Source: Chrysomallon squamiferum
Lineage: Eukaryota > Mollusca > Gastropoda > Neomphalida > Peltospiridae
Assembly: GCA_012295275.1 (NCBI GenBank)
Contig: CM022671.1
Coordinates: forward strand, 8,474,386 to 8,538,385
Direction of reading: 5' to 3'
DNA length: 64,000 bases
This document shows positions 49,208-63,467 of this stretch, in pieces. The first letter of the stretch is position 1; every line of letters begins with the position of its first letter. The translations under genes were made by a program, and so were the position numbers. Below the pieces are notes generated by a model. The model did not search any database. It saw only the letters and a list, made by a program, of their open reading frames with translations, and was not told the DNA's origin.

Positions 49208-52200
49208 TAGTGTTTGGTTTAACGGTAAAAATTAAAAAAACATGCAACAACAGGTACCAGTGTTGTTGTTTTAACACTGAGACAAAAACTACTAAAATAA
49301 TGACATTTAACTGATTCTTCAGTTTTAATATTTCCACAGATGTGTGAAACTGTCGTAATGCTAATGAGACTAAACCCAGACGTCTGTATATTCACACATT
49401 CTAGACCAATGGTTTAAGCTCTTTTCTTGGCAAGATTTCAAACTTCCTTCATGAGTTTTCGTGACTTTACTGTTGGGCTCCTTGACTGGGTCATTAGGAT
49501 CAGAGGTATGCTGAGCCTTTCTGTCTGTGGAAAGGTGCAGGCAAAAGATCTCTTTTTGCTAATCAAGATAAAACAATGGAAAATATCTCCAATAAACAGT
49601 GTAGTGTTAATCAGATAATAATGAAATATCAAACTGAAAAAAGAGGTCCACGTTTTGCTAAATCATAATTTTGAAAAGGTAATCACTTCGTTAACCTGTG
49701 AAATGTTATTATTGTCCTTCAGCTTTGCAGCTTGGAACACGCACGTTTACATTTATATGGTTGTTAAAATACTTTAAAAGAAATATTTATGTAAAATGAT
49801 ACCTTTATTGCTGAATAATAAACCTATAAAGAGTAATATTGCATTTGTATATATGCTTGTTTTTATGTATGTGTGTGTATGTCTGTCTTTCGGCTTGTAT
49901 GTTTGTGATAATGTATAAACATCAACATATGTCTGTGTGTAGGTAAGAATAGTTGTGTGTGTGTGAACAAAAAGAACGGCGTCTGTAGTAATTGTCTGAT
50001 TTTACAGCAGTATGAATTTTTGACTTTTAGATCCTTTGAAAATAAAAATATCTCTTTGGAAGGTTTCAGAGTTTACTATCTACATCTGTTGTTAGAACTG
50101 TGTTGCTGTAAACCAAATCAATTGATTATTTCTGTTATGTGTCAAAGTCTCAGGGGTCTTCTGGAATATATGAAAAATATTTTATCTCAGATTTCACTGA
50201 AAATGTTGTCAATTAGAGTGCCGAAAATGATATATAGAAATACACTTGATCAAAATATTGCCTAAGTTTAGTTTTACTTGATTAACACTTTTTACGTAGT
50301 TTCATTCGAGTCATTGTTTCCGTCACAAATATTATTAGCAATTCTACAGTTTTACAAAGGCCGTCTTATGTGATATCGTGTGGAAAAAATAGAAAATAGA
50401 AAATAAATAAATAATATATTCTATACAGGATAATTTACCAATGATAAATAAATAAATAGATTTTTTAAATAAGTACGTAAATAAATAAATATATTAAATT
50501 AATTTTAAAAAGTTTTAATTTAAGTTATGACGATTAAAAACACATTTACTAAAAACATGTTTTTATTATTATCAAAAAGAAGTGTTTATGTGTGAAGTGT
50601 TTATCATATATATTTTTGTATTGTACTTCGAACCGATCTTAGGGTCTGTTCTATACAAAATGTCGTCCTGCTCTGATGATTGTTTCTTTGAAAGATTCTA
50701 GCTCGTAAATCTGATGTCATCTGTATTGGTGATAGACAATAAACCAAGGTGTCAAATTTCACTGTAAACATGATTCACACTAACGAAAGGAGGAAGAACG
50801 TGATCAAGATATCGTTTTCACTTGATTAGGTGCCAACTTTTGTAATTGTAAAGGATCTATGTAGTGCATACTGAATGCACAAATAACCATATTATATCAC
50901 ATCATATTATAAAATAAAATAAAATAAAAAATAAAGTAAAATAAAATAAAATGAAATGAAATGAAATAAAATAAATAAAATAATTTCTATAAAAGTCATA
51001 TTGTCATAGCAATATTTACCGTAATTACTGTTATAGCGTGTAATTTCAAAAATGTAAGTTAGTTCAAATTCGTGTATATAAAATTTTTATCAACCGCTTT
51101 ATCGCAGCTGGCTAATAAATCAATGGCGTAGTTCACTTCTATCAGTGTATTTCCATTCAGAAATGTGGTTACATCCACCGAACGTTCAAGCATGCCTGTA
51201 CTGGACTCAGAATCCAACGAGTGTAAAGATTAATTCAGTTTTTGTAACGTTCGTGCTTGCACTTACTGTGTACGAGTTTGTTAAAATGTAACGTGGGTAG
51301 CAAGCGGCTAAAAATATCGACGAAGGCGTCAGAAATGACTCTAATGTGCAATAAGCGACAACTTCATTCATCTTTAGTGTGAGTAATTTGTTCATCTATT
51401 CGACACAATGAGCCACGTGTCCGGCCACAGTGTTAACGGTCTATCATAGACAACATCACTGAAACGACGTCATGTCTGCGAACTGCTGAACAAATGAGAA
51501 AGGCGTTTTCGTTAATGGTTAAGGCAGTATATAATGGAAATGATGACGATGACGCTGTTGGTGGTGATGATGATGATGATACTGGTGGAGTGTATACTGT
51601 AACGACATTAGTGATAGAATTGAAATATAAAAATCATGTAAAATTGTATCAAGAAGAATTCATACACTTAAAACACAAATATACACAAGTCGTCACAGCG
51701 AGTATTAATTTAGAAATTGTCATTTACATAGCCGCAAGATCGCCCGTGTGAAATTTTCACAAGTTTGTTATTTTGTAGAATGCGTCTATTTCTGACACCA
51801 GCAGTGCTTGAACCTATTAATGAATAAATGGAAATTGTAACGGAAAATTCCAGCTGATTGTTACTATAAAATAATTAATTTATTGAGTGACAACTTGGGA
51901 ATTCCGTATCGTCATTTTGCGAATGTCTAAATATAGCCTTTTCAAAACGTATCTTCATTTATGTGAGGTTTGTGTGGAGTACAGTTTTTAAATAAACAGA
52001 TAACATTATTTAAAAGATAAAATGAAAATTTTCTGAATCTTATTCGAAATGTTTTAACCTTTTAACACTACTGAGAGTCTGTCTGTGTGTATTTGATGAG
52101 TGTGAGTTTGTATGGGCTACAGAGACACATACGCACACACACACCTTCATACATACATAATATATATTATTATTATTTTATTTTTAACATTTTTATCGTG

Positions 52201-53376
52201 TCTTCACTGTACCGAAATAAATTTGAAATGAAGATCTCACGTTACTATTGCAAGTTCGTCTGCATAGGTAGACGAGGTCATCTAGACAACAGCTGGCTTT
52301 CTTTGACCCTGCGATCTGCTATCAAATAGCAGTTATAATGGGAAGAACTGTTTAAGTGTGAAGTGTTTAATATATATATATATTTTGTATTGTATTCCGA
52401 ACCGATCTTAGGGTGTAGTGTACAAAATTTTCTTCCTGCTCTTTTGATATTTTTGTATTAAAAAGCCTAGCTTATAAATCTTCTGTCATGTGTATTTCCG
52501 ATCAACAATATACCGGGATGTTTCAAGTTTCAGTGTTAACACAATTCATCTTAACGTCAGAAGGAAGAACATTATCAACCAAAGATATTTTTACACTTGA
52601 TTAGGTGCCAATTTGTCTGTTTGTAATTCGCCCGTAAACGATTTATGTAGTTTACACTGAATGCACTAACAACCATATTACATTATACCATATTATTAAA
52701 TAAAATAAAATAAAATAAAGTAAAATAAAATAAAATGATATGATATGAAATAAAATAAAATACATAAAATAATTTCTATAAAAGTCATATTGTCATAGCA
52801 ATATTTACCGTACTTACTGTTGTAGTGTGTAATTTCAAAATGTAATCTAGTTCAAATTCGTGTATATAAAATTTCTATCAACCGCTTTATCGCAGCTGGC
52901 TAACAAATCAATGTCAGAATCTCACTTCTATCAGTGTATTTCCATTCAGAAACGTGGTTACATCCACCAAACGTTCAAGCATGCCTGTACTGGACTCATA
53001 ATCCAACGAGTGTGAAGATTAATTCAATGTTTGTATCGTTCGTGCTTGCACTTGCTGTGTACAAGTTTGTTAAAATGTAACTTGTGTAGCAGGCGGGTAA
53101 AGATATCGACGAAGGCGTTAGAAATTACTATAATGTGCAATGTCTCTAATGAAACTGGTAATCAAGTAAAACTATATTTTGATCAAGTGTATTTCTTCTC
53201 AGTGAAATATGATTTTAACAAACAACAGAAATAATCAATTGATTTGGACTAAAAAAAAGTCTAGTTATGGCCATGCTGTAACCGGTTTGAGTATCACTGC
53301 ATTCATTACAGAACAATGACTGAACAATGAAATAGAAATCGAGGAAAAACAATTATGACTTGACAACACGTAGACG
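49208..53376. other. 5' flank of copy 6, reaching inverted fragment copy 7
   Basis: Bases 49208-49900 are the proximal flank and match that of copy 8 (61307-62030). The acceptor-like site before the start codon reads 'ccg' in transcript sense where copies 1, 3 and 4 have 'cag'. Bases 49950-50400 match 62100-62480. Bases 50500-51010 match 62870-63290. Bases 51060-51480 are the GC-richer block. Bases 51700-52080 match, inverted, copy 3's flank. Bases 52218-52328 are the short-frame conserved block. Bases 52340-53150 repeat part of 50580-51360, a local direct duplication. No gene seen. Confidence 0.62.
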
Positions 53377-53856
53377 CTCTACAAATTTGATTAAACTGAG
53401 ACTTGATAATGGACAAATTAATGGTGGAAAAATATGGGTACAGATAAATGGTAATAAATTATTTTGTTAGTCTATGAATTAATTGAATAAATGAACTGAA
53501 TGTAACGCACAGACACACAAACACCACACTCACACGCATATATATTTATGCAAGCATACCCACTACACACATCTACATACATACATAAAAAACATATAGT
53601 AATACGTTTCAGCAAACATGTAAGTTTATATATATGAGTGTTCATATTACTGCATACTACATGTGTTAGTAAACATATAAGTTTATTATCTTTGCTCTTT
53701 TCCATATTCTCTTGGATAACGTAGCCACAACCCCTGGTGTTGTCCTAACCCTGACGTGTGGTGTCACTAACCAGATGACCCAAGCACCATGCATGACAAT
53801 TGAAAAGGCGTCTACCACCGCGACATCAACTACAGCCATCACCACCATAATGTCAG
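53377..53856 (+). pseudogene. Copy 7: two-exon fragment, inverted upstream of copy 6
   Basis: Only the last 74 bases of E3 (53377-53450, coding KLRLDNGQINGGKIW-like sequence, donor intact) and E4 (53725-53856) remain. The E4 acceptor (CGTAG) and the start ATTPGVVLTLTCG are good, but its 3' end reads 'tgtcagtaat' with no in-phase donor, the same break as in copy 2. Downstream sequence (53880-53930) also matches copy 2's intron (inverted, 9860-9910) and then runs into 3' flank sequence typical of copies 6 and 8. No signal peptide, transmembrane or tail exon. Confidence 0.87.
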
Positions 53857-54209
53857 TAATACAAGCATGGAAGCAACTAAGTATGGTTAAAGCTGGGTAA
53901 TTCATTTGAATGTTGTTGGTGTGTTTTTTTTTGTGTTTTTTTTTTGTTGTTTTTTTTTTTGTTTTTTGTTGCTCTTTTAAAGTATTTAATTACTTAAATG
54001 TTTTTACCAGAGAAATATTTTAAAAGCTTTCTATCTGTAATCTGCGAAATTTTCCAATGATCACCCTGCAGTCTTAATCAAACCTTCTCTCCACGAGCTT
54101 GTAATTACCACGTCCAGTTCTGGGTGATGACATTTCCAGCTTCATCGCTGTTACAAATTACAGAGACCCCGAGTGTCGTTCGTTAAACCAATCGATAAAA
54201 GAAAAAAAA

Positions 54210-54268
<59 letters not shown>

Positions 54269-54646
54269 TAAAGAAAGTCTCGCCGAATCTCGAGGCCACG
54301 AGATCAACGTGTAAAAACTCCCGCCCTCTCTCCGGTGTTTCCTTCAATTGTTGAAGATAATACTGCAGAAGAGCTCTCTTGTCATTATGTTCAAACCGAT
54401 CATTTTGAACGATTTCAAGTCACTAGTTCTGATTTTTCGCCGCTTGGCTCAAGAGTTTACACTCAACTTTTCACGAAGAGTAATCGCATCCTACTAATAG
54501 TCGGCTTAACTCGCTTTACAGTACTTGTTTCCTCATATTCGAGGTAATTTTCTTTTCTTCCAAAAGTTATGGAATATGTGCATTTTTCTCTAGGTTATAA
54601 CACTGTATAAATAGTACTATCTGGAAGTTGTTTAATGCAGTGTTCC

Positions 54647-54692
<46 letters not shown>

Positions 54693-55169
54693 ATTATTAT
54701 TAGTAGTAGTAGTAGTAGTAGTAGCAGTAGTAGTAGTAGTAGTATAATCATAATTGTTCTTTACTTTAAAATGATTTCATACCTATCCAGATTCAGTGGT
54801 ATTTACGAAATAGTTTATAGACCAAATGCAAACTCCAGTCTCGTTATTTTATCAAATGCATTGCAGAGTTGCATAACAAATCGAGATATTCTCTTGAATC
54901 AGGTGCACTTTCTATTAAAAAATAAATAATTAAAGAAGAAGAAGAAAGAAATAATTAATTCAGAGAATTTAATAATAAATAGTAACAGACGTTTTGGTAA
55001 TGTATCGGTGTCATTAAGTGTCATGATTTTACATTCGAAAGCCAGGAATCTTCAGATTCTGAAGTCGTGTAAAACAACCTGTATTAAGTTTCATGAATTT
55101 TGTTTCTTATTCTTTCCAGATCCTCTCTGTCAGTAGTTTGTTTTTTCATTGTTTTTGTTTTTTTAAATA

Positions 55170-55217
<48 letters not shown>

Positions 55218-55776
55218 GATAAGCTCATAATTCTCCTTTACTTTAAAAAGATTTCATAGCTATCCAGATTCAATGGTATTTACGAAATAGTTTATCGACC
55301 AAATGCAAACTCCAATCTCAATATTTTATCAAATGCATTGCAGAGTTGCATAACAAATCGACAAAATGGACAGATTATTAACTATGACAATATCTGTTAA
55401 ATGTCTGATGGTAAACTTATAATCAAATATTTCGTTACATGCTGTTAACTCAATATCTGTGAATTGTGAAGTATATCTATCTATTTGCCTGTCTTATATA
55501 TATATATATGACAGGGTAGATAGATATATAGATAGATAGACAGATAGATAGATAGATGGATAGATAGATAATATTATTGTTACCGTTATCATTTCATTTG
55601 ATATGAACGTTGGTTTGTTGTTTGGTTGCCTATTACCAAATTAATTTAATTTGTTTTTTAATTCTGCATTATTGTTGTTATTAAATGTTTCTGATTATTT
55701 TTTCATTCTTTGTTTTAGTCGTTCCACCCCTTATAAATAATATTTTCTCATATTTTAACACTATCGTAAAGAAAAG

Positions 55777-55868
<92 letters not shown>

Positions 55869-57149
55869 CAGATACAGATACAGATATAGATACAGAATCT
55901 TCGCAATTAATAAAATCTGTTAATCCTAAACTGAGTTTATTGTTATTTAATTTAAGACTACATAGGTCGTTCTCACGGCATAAGCAGGATTTATCTGTAT
56001 AATATATTGTTTTTAAATTGTGCAGAAAACTGTAAGATATTACTATTTCTGGTGCTTGTTAAATGTTACTGATTTTGGAATTTCGGATAATAGATCATCA
56101 GCCTATACATATTGCATTGTATTGCATTACTTTGCATTGTGGTATATGCTCTACTATATTATATTATATCATGTTATATCATCATTATATTACATTACAG
56201 GGATAGCCTGAACATAGAATAATTAATTAGTAACGTCAGTGATATATTTTCTTGATAGTAAGAATTGCTGACATAATATTAACACGATATGTAAAGTACA
56301 AAGCCATAACACCGCAAGAACGTGAATATCGAAAATCATGATTTCCAAACTGCCGAAAATTAATGAACCGTATTTACTATAAAAACAAGTCATAGTAATG
56401 TGGCAGTTAAATAACTATTATATACTGGCGAAAAATTCCCTGTTCTGATAAAACGATGACATTATATATATTGTATGAGGCAACATGCCAGGTAATCACT
56501 TCGTTAATCTGTGAAATGTTATTATTGCCCTTCAGCTTTGCAGCTCCTCGACACGCAAATCTTATATACATTTCATACTTCAAAATACTTCAAAACACTC
56601 CAAAAGAAACTCTTACGTAAAATGACATAATAAGCCTATAAAGAGTAGTAATGTATTTGGATCGTACATTTAAAAAGCCTGCAATATGTCATTAATATAC
56701 TCTATGTGCTTGTACGTTTGTGATAATGTATACACATCAGTATATGCCTGTGCGTGTCTGAGTATGTGTGTGTGTATGTGTGTGTTATTTATCTTTATTA
56801 TGGAAACAAAATGAAACAATCGGATTCTCTATGAAATATTAAAAACCAAACAAAATTAAAGATCATATAAGCTTAGATGAATTAAATATAAAAAGAAAAA
56901 TTGATACGTACCGCAAACATTAATAATAGTAGTAAATAGACCCAAATATATACACATATATTGTTATTTATTTACAATGATATCACATACGATTGAGAAA
57001 ACTCTTTGTTCATAACAATACACATTTGTAAAATTTCTAATGAGCTGTGAACATTAAATGGCTGATCAATATTTTAAAAATTCCATGTTCTTCATAGGTA
57101 TTTTTCTTTTCCTTGAAGTTGAATGCAGTTTATTTCATGCCTTGATACT
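53857..57149. other. 3' flank of copy 8
   Basis: Bases 54000-54740 match 42290-43000 and include a (GA)n tract (54211-54262), the conserved open-frame block (54335-54547), and GTT then AGT trinucleotide runs (54647-54745). Bases 54740-54890 duplicate 55215-55370 within the same flank. Bases 54890-55460 match 43180-43760. (GATA)n lies at 55515-55570 and (GA)n at 55777-55865, passing into GATACA units. Bases 56040-56200 hold a dispersed-repeat arm. Bases 56220-57149 match 44200-44946. No gene seen. Confidence 0.62.
55777..55895. repeat. (GA)n then (GATACA)n microsatellite
   Basis: A GA run of about 90 bases followed by a short GATACA hexamer array. The Arg-Glu frame across it is not a gene. 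Confidence 0.95.
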
Positions 57150-57362
57150 AGGTGACAAAACGTTTCAGTTACATTGTCTGTACGGGAGGCAGTCCATTTC
57201 GTGCTTCTGAATTCAGTATAGAAGGTAATCCAGCTCCTGCTCCGGAAGTTAGTGAGGGAGGCAATCCATTTCCTGTTCCGATTGGAGGTAATGTAGGTAA
57301 TATAACATCTAATGTGGAAGGTAATCCATTTCCTATTCCTGTTAGGAAGGTGAAGATTTAGG
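57150..57362 (-). pseudogene. Leftover second tail exon downstream of copy 8
   Basis: On the minus strand this reads the end of an E6: 11-residue repeat remnants, then LPSILNSEARNGLPPVQTM-like sequence and a TAA at the usual place, followed by a normal AATAAA. Its upstream part breaks into a CA-rich stretch (57391-57430) with no E6 start or acceptor. Its sequence is closer to the tails of copies 3 and 4 than to copy 8's own E6. So copy 8, like copy 1, once had duplicated terminal exons. Confidence 0.75.
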
Positions 57363-57390
57363 AAATCCACTTTCTTTGTTAATAGAGGAG

Positions 57391-57433
<43 letters not shown>

Positions 57434-57653
57434 AATAATAACTTATTTTGTTATTTATTTACAGTGATATTAAATATGACTGAGAAAAATGTTTGTTCAT
57501 AACTATATATACATTTCTCAGATTTCTATTGAGCTGTAAACACTATATGGATAAGCAAAATTTTAAAAAGGTCGAAGTATTTTTCTTTTCCTTGAAGTTC
57601 AATACAGTTTATTCCATGCCTTAATATTAGGTAAAGGTGACAAACCATTTCAG

Positions 57654-60215
57654 TTACAGTGTCCTTATGGGAGGCAATCCATTTCCTGTTTCTGAAATTA
57701 GTGCAGAAGGTAATCCAGCTCCTCCTCCGATTGGTGGTAATGGAGGTAATCTATTTCCTGTTCCGGTTGGCGGAGGCAATCCATTGGATGAAGGTGTAGG
57801 AAGTCCACTTCTTGTATTTTGGTTATTGTCATCCACTCCAACACTCTGAAAATCACACATTGTATAATCACAATTATGATAATGATGATGATAAAAGTGA
57901 TATTTATGTATGTATGTATGTATGTATGCGTGAGAGTATGCATATACGTATATATTTGTTTATGTATGTTGTATGTATCTGTGTATTATGTATATATATA
58001 TGGATGCCTATTTAAAGGGATTTCGAATTTAGGTTAAATTTTGGAACTTTCTTTCGAAAGTTGGCCTTAGCCTATGGAATGATTGCATTTCAGTTTTACT
58101 TTAAAGAAGAGACAACTTTGCGTTCTAAGAAACACTTCGCCAGTCATTAATTGTATTCACTCACTAATGGAACTACTATTATTGCAACGTGTAAATTCCA
58201 CTTGTTGTAAATACACTTACTGTCTTTTACTACAAATAATTCTTACTTACGTTTTGTTTTCGATTCTTATACCGTATGTAAAACACAGTAACAAGAATAA
58301 CCACCAGCACTATCAGAATTATAATGCATACGATGATTCCTGCCAAGATTCCAGGATCTACATTGCAAGAAGAAAAGTATTTATATTATGTAGATTTAAA
58401 AATGTTTTAAAGCGCGTAGTTAAATAACATACCACAATCATATAAACTAAAAAGCAACAACTTAATAATAATAATAAAATTAAAAAACGATAATTCTACG
58501 TAGAGTCAGATAGGAAAACTCTGAGAGTTATAAATTATACAAGAAAAGTTCACGTAAAATTAAATATATATCAGTGATTAGCATATTAATATAAACACAT
58601 ATATGTATGCACATTGATAGAACACATCTTTATAAAAACAAACTTCTTGATCTAGAAGTAATAATATTAATTAATTCTGAAATTTTCAGAAAGGCATCAT
58701 CATTTTGTGAACGATCAGGTCCAGTCTACAAAGTACTCGAGAACAGCTGTAAAATAATTTTAAAAATCAACAAACAAAAACAAATAAATAAATTAAAAAA
58801 AACACACAAATAAAACATCAAGTCAATTAGACAGTTTTAACCATACCTGTAGTAGATGTCGCGGTTTGGATTATGATGCATGGCGCTTGGGTCGTCTGGT
58901 TAGTGACACCACAAGTCAGGGTTAGGACAACACCAGGGGTTGTGGCTACGTTATCCAAGAGAATATGGAAAAGAGCAAAGACTATAAACTTGTATGTTTG
59001 TAGTAATACAAACACTCACATATATAAACTTATATGTTTACTAACACATGTAGTCTGCAGTAATACCAACACTTACTACTGCTACTACTGCTACTACTAC
59101 TACTACTACTACTACTATTACTACTACTAATAATAATAGTGGTAGTAGTTGTAGTAGAGGTATTAATAGCAGTAGTAATAATAATAATGCTGACGATGAC
59201 GATGATAACGATTATCATAATAAGAATGATGACATTTATGCTAAATAGTAAATACGTATGAATATGTGTATTAGACTATGTTTTTTCATGTGTGTATGTA
59301 GGTGTATGTAGTGGGTATATGTGCACGTATATATCTGTGTGTTAGTGTGTATGTGAGTGTGTGTGTTACATTCAGTATATCAGTTCAAATAATTCATAGG
59401 CTAAGGAAGTAATTTTTTACCATTTATCTGTATCCATATTTTTCCACCATTTATTTCTCCATTATTAAGTTTCAGTGTAACGGAATTTGTAGAACTCTGA
59501 TATATTTGTGTAATATTATATCCAGTATTGTCACTGCAGGTGATATTTCTCGTGTTGCTGCCGTCGCTGATTTCAAGTCCTTGCAGACACTGCAATGACA
59601 AGTCTATGGAGGTGATAACGATGTTGGTGTCGCATGACGTAGACACTGTGCACTCTTGTAAAGAGTTGACATTTATTAGACCGGGATATTCTGTATTCAG
59701 TAAATAAACTTCTGTTCCAGTTAGCGATGTGTTGTTGTCTGAGAAACTTGCAGTCACGTTTTCTGTAAAAATAAATCTGTCTTGTATATTTTATTTCCAA
59801 ATTATAAAAAGGAATATAATATAATATAATATAAAATAACGCGCACAAGTATTAATAAATTATTATTTTTGTCTTCTGATAATTCCTTTTTCTTTATATA
59901 TATATATATATATTTCTAAATAAGCATACTGAAATAGAAAATAAGATAACACCAGAACCCCCACTAAAAATATAAGAACCCAAAACCCAGCAATTAATAT
60001 ATATAATATTTACATTAATTTTCTGAAATTATGCACTTTGCTTAAAAATATTGAAAATGTTAAGAACTTAATTCACTATACTCAGAGTACATAATTTCCA
60101 GTGAACGTTTCACTACGTAAGAAAAGTAAAAGAAGGCCAAGAAGATGTTTAAAAGGAATTAAAATTAAAACATGGAAAAGCAATAAATAATAATAATAAA
60201 AATAAAAACAACAGC

Positions 60216-60262
<47 letters not shown>

Positions 60263-60381
60263 TAATAATAAAATGAGAAAAAAGTAAAAATGCATCTTTG
60301 AATAAAACATAGCGTAACAAAATGTTAAGAATTTAGTTCAGTATACCCAGGGATAAGAGAAATATCATTTCCAGTGATATT

Positions 60382-60437
<56 letters not shown>

Positions 60438-61306
60438 GGAAAACCATAATAATACTAAAAGTAGAAGAAAAATATAAAAATGCATTCTTGAATAAAATAT
60501 AGCGTAACACCAACAATTATGAAAACGCTGAAATTTGAATTATTTAAAAAACCCAGATAAAAGTCAATATATGTGAAATGTTAATACAGTTTTAATAAAA
60601 CAGAAGTTATCGCACAACCCTGTTAATTTTACAGTAAAAACAACAACATACCACTAATACAAAAGTATTGAAGCATCATGTACGTGGTGAAATTCCTTTC
60701 GTATTCTTCTTTTGAGCAGCTGGAAAATTCCTGTCGTGCTGCAGGCACAACCTCTGTTGGTTTTCCAGTGAAAACTTCGTAATAAGACAAGACGGATGAC
60801 CTAGTGTAAATGACTTTACAATCAGATTCACTGAACTGGCAACAGTAATCAAGACTGCTGTTATTTACTGTCATCAACTCAGGACATCCTGTGCTCGATG
60901 GCTTGGTTAGAGCGTATTCTGTACCAATGACCATTCGTTCTTTATCACCACACTTGGGATTAAGTATGATATCTCCGGCCGAACCATGACAGGCAGTTTC
61001 GGAGTATAATGTTCCAGGCAAAAGTGCTGTATAAAGATGAATATAAAATATATTTTCCTATATATCATTATGCAAGTTTTCAAGTATGCTTGATGTATGT
61101 GTCTATGTATCTGTTTGTGTCTGTCTCTCTATGTGTTTCTATATAGACAGAGAGGAAGACTGGCAGATAAATGAATAAAAATACAATTACATTTTAATCC
61201 ATATCGGAATAAATTGCTTTGTTAAAAAGATATCTTGGAACTTACCTGTTTCTGAACATCGCAGTATGGCAGCTGCGATAATTACAAACAACAGCCAAGA
61301 TTCCAT
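57654..61306 (-). CDS. Copy 8: intact family gene with short stalk and tail, 391 residues
   Basis: Exons on the minus strand: E1 61246-61306, E2 60652-61026, E3 59421-59762, E4 58847-58945, E5 58251-58357, E6 57654-57845. The coding total is 1176 bases, in frame, no internal stop. The signal peptide is more diverged (MESWLLFVIIAAAI). E2 (21-145) has all eight cysteines and is closest to copy 6. E3 (146-259) lacks one Asn codon. E4 codes a very short Thr-rich stalk ending about residue 292. E5 (293-328) lost its first 18 bases: a deletion joined intron to exon, and TTGCAATGTAG now acts as acceptor, in frame. The helix IIVCIIILIVLVV matches copies 1 and 3, not copy 6. The tail (329-391) keeps only about one repeat unit. 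AATAAA lies near 57608. The clean frame despite several lesions argues for a working gene. Confidence 0.83.
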
Positions 61307-63340
61307 TAGTGTTTGGTTTAACGGTAAGAAACTAAAAAAACACACGCAAAAACAGGTAGCAATGTTGTTGTTTTTTTGTTGTTTTTGTTGTTGTTGTTGT
61401 TGTTTTAATACCGAGACAAATACTATTAAAATAATGACATTTAACTGATTCTTCAGTTTTAATATTACCACAGATGTGTGAAACTGTCGGAATACTAATG
61501 AGACTAAACCCAGACGTCTGTATATTCATAAATTCTAGACCAATGGTTTAATCTCCTTTCTTGGCTAGATTTTAAACTTCCTTCATCATTTTGTGTGACT
61601 TTACCGTTTGGCCACCTTTTGTTCCAGGCAGCGCTCTTGAATCAGAGGTATGCTGAGCCTTTCTGTCTGTGGAAACATTCTGGCAAAATACCTCTTTTTG
61701 TTAATCAAGATAAAACAATGGAAAATATCTCTAATAAACAGTGTAGTGTTAATCAGATAATAATGAAATATTAAACCAAAAAAAAAGAGATCCACGTTTT
61801 GCTAAATCATAATTTTGAAAAGGTAATCACTTCGTTAATCTGTGAAATGATATTATTGTCCTTCAGCTTTGCAGGTCTTCGACACGCTCGTGTACATTTC
61901 ATATGGTTGTTGAATTACTTTAAAATAATTGCTTACTTATTGCTGAACAATAACCCTATAAAGAGTAATAATGCATTTTATTATACATTTAAAAAACCTG
62001 CAATATCTCATTAATATACTCTATGTACATATGGTTGTATTTATGTATGTGTGTATATGTCTGTCATTCGGCTTGTACGTATGCGATAATGTATAAACAT
62101 CAGTGTATGTAAGAATAGGTAAGAATAGTTGTGTGTGTGTGTGGACAAAAAGAAAGGCGTCTGTAGTAATTGTCTGATTTTACAGCAGTATGAAATTTTA
62201 TCGTTTAGATCCTAAGGACATATGAAATAAAACAATTTGTTTGGAATGTAGAGATGACTATCTACATCTGTTGTTAGAACTGTGTCTGTAGTCCAAATCA
62301 TTTGATTATTTCTGTTGTGTTTTAAAGTCGGAGGGGTCTTCTTGAATATATGAAAAACATTTTGTCTGAGATTTCACTCAAAATGTTGTTAATTAGAGTG
62401 TCGAAAATTATATAAAGAAATACACTTGATTACTTAGTTCTATTCGAGTCACTATTTCCGTCACAAATATATTTAGCTAATCTATATACAGTCATGGGAT
62501 TTTTCAAATGAAAACTATTTCCAGTACTACACCAGCAATGGATTAATGTTGTACATATCAATTTTACTCTTAGTATATTAGATTATGTTATATTATAAAA
62601 TAAAATAAATAACTAGTTTTAGAAAGGCCAAGCTATGTGATTTCCTGTTAAAATAAAATAATAATAAATAATAATAATAATTATAATAATAAATAATAAT
62701 AAATAATAATAATAATAATAAAATAATAATAATAATAAAATAAAAAAATAAATAAAAGAAAAAACAAACACACACATACACACACACACACACAAACGCA
62801 TATGTATACGTAAATGATAGTTTTCCAGTGATAAATATATAAATACATTTTAAAATAAAAATGTAAGTAAATAAATATATTAAATTAATTTTTAAATAAT
62901 AATAAATTAAGTTATATACTCTGACGATTAAAAACGCAGTTACTAAAAACATGTTTTAATTATTATCAAAAATATTTGTTTCAGTGGGAAGTGTTTATCA
63001 TATATATTTTTGTATTGTATTTCGAACCGATCTTAGGGTATATTGTTTACAAAATACAAAATGTCGTCCTGCTCTGTTGATTGTTTGTTTGAAAGATTCT
63101 AGCTCGTAAATCTGATGTCATCTGTATTGGTGATAGTCAGTAAACCTGGATGTTACAATGTAAACACGATTCATATTAACGTGAGAAGGAAGAACGTCAT
63201 CAAATATCTTATTCACTTGATTAGGTGCCAGTTTTTCTGTTTGTAATTTGCTCGTAAAGGATTTATGTAGTGCATACTGAATGCTGTAAAATTGAAAAAC
63301 AAAAAAACAAACAAATCAAATACATAGTTTTAATCATAAC
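61307..63340. other. 5' flank of copy 8
   Basis: Bases 61307-62030 match 49208-49900 beside copy 6. Bases 62100-62480 match 49950-50350. Bases 62560-62960 hold AAT and AAAT tracts and flank sequence. Bases 62980-63290 match 50580-50870. The GC-richer upstream block is absent: at about 63290 the flank is cut and the E4 fragment of copy 9 begins. No gene seen. Confidence 0.62.
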
Positions 63341-63467
63341 TGCGGTGGCTGTAGTATATGTCGCGTTGGTTTTAGTTGTAGTTGATGTCACGATGTCATG
63401 CATGGCGCTTGGGTCGTCTGGTTAGTGACACCACACGTCAGGGTTAGGACAACACCAGGGGTTGTGG
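63341..63467 (-). pseudogene. Copy 9: isolated fourth exon, broken
   Basis: The minus-strand E4 starts normally (acceptor CGTAG, then ATTPGVVLTLTCGVTNQTTQAPCMT), but reads a TGA soon after CMTS, and its donor GT is TT. No E5 or E6 follows; the flank of copy 8 begins instead. Sequence to 64000 is typical intron 3 (trinucleotide and GT tracts), so an E3 of this copy may lie just beyond the window. Confidence 0.83.
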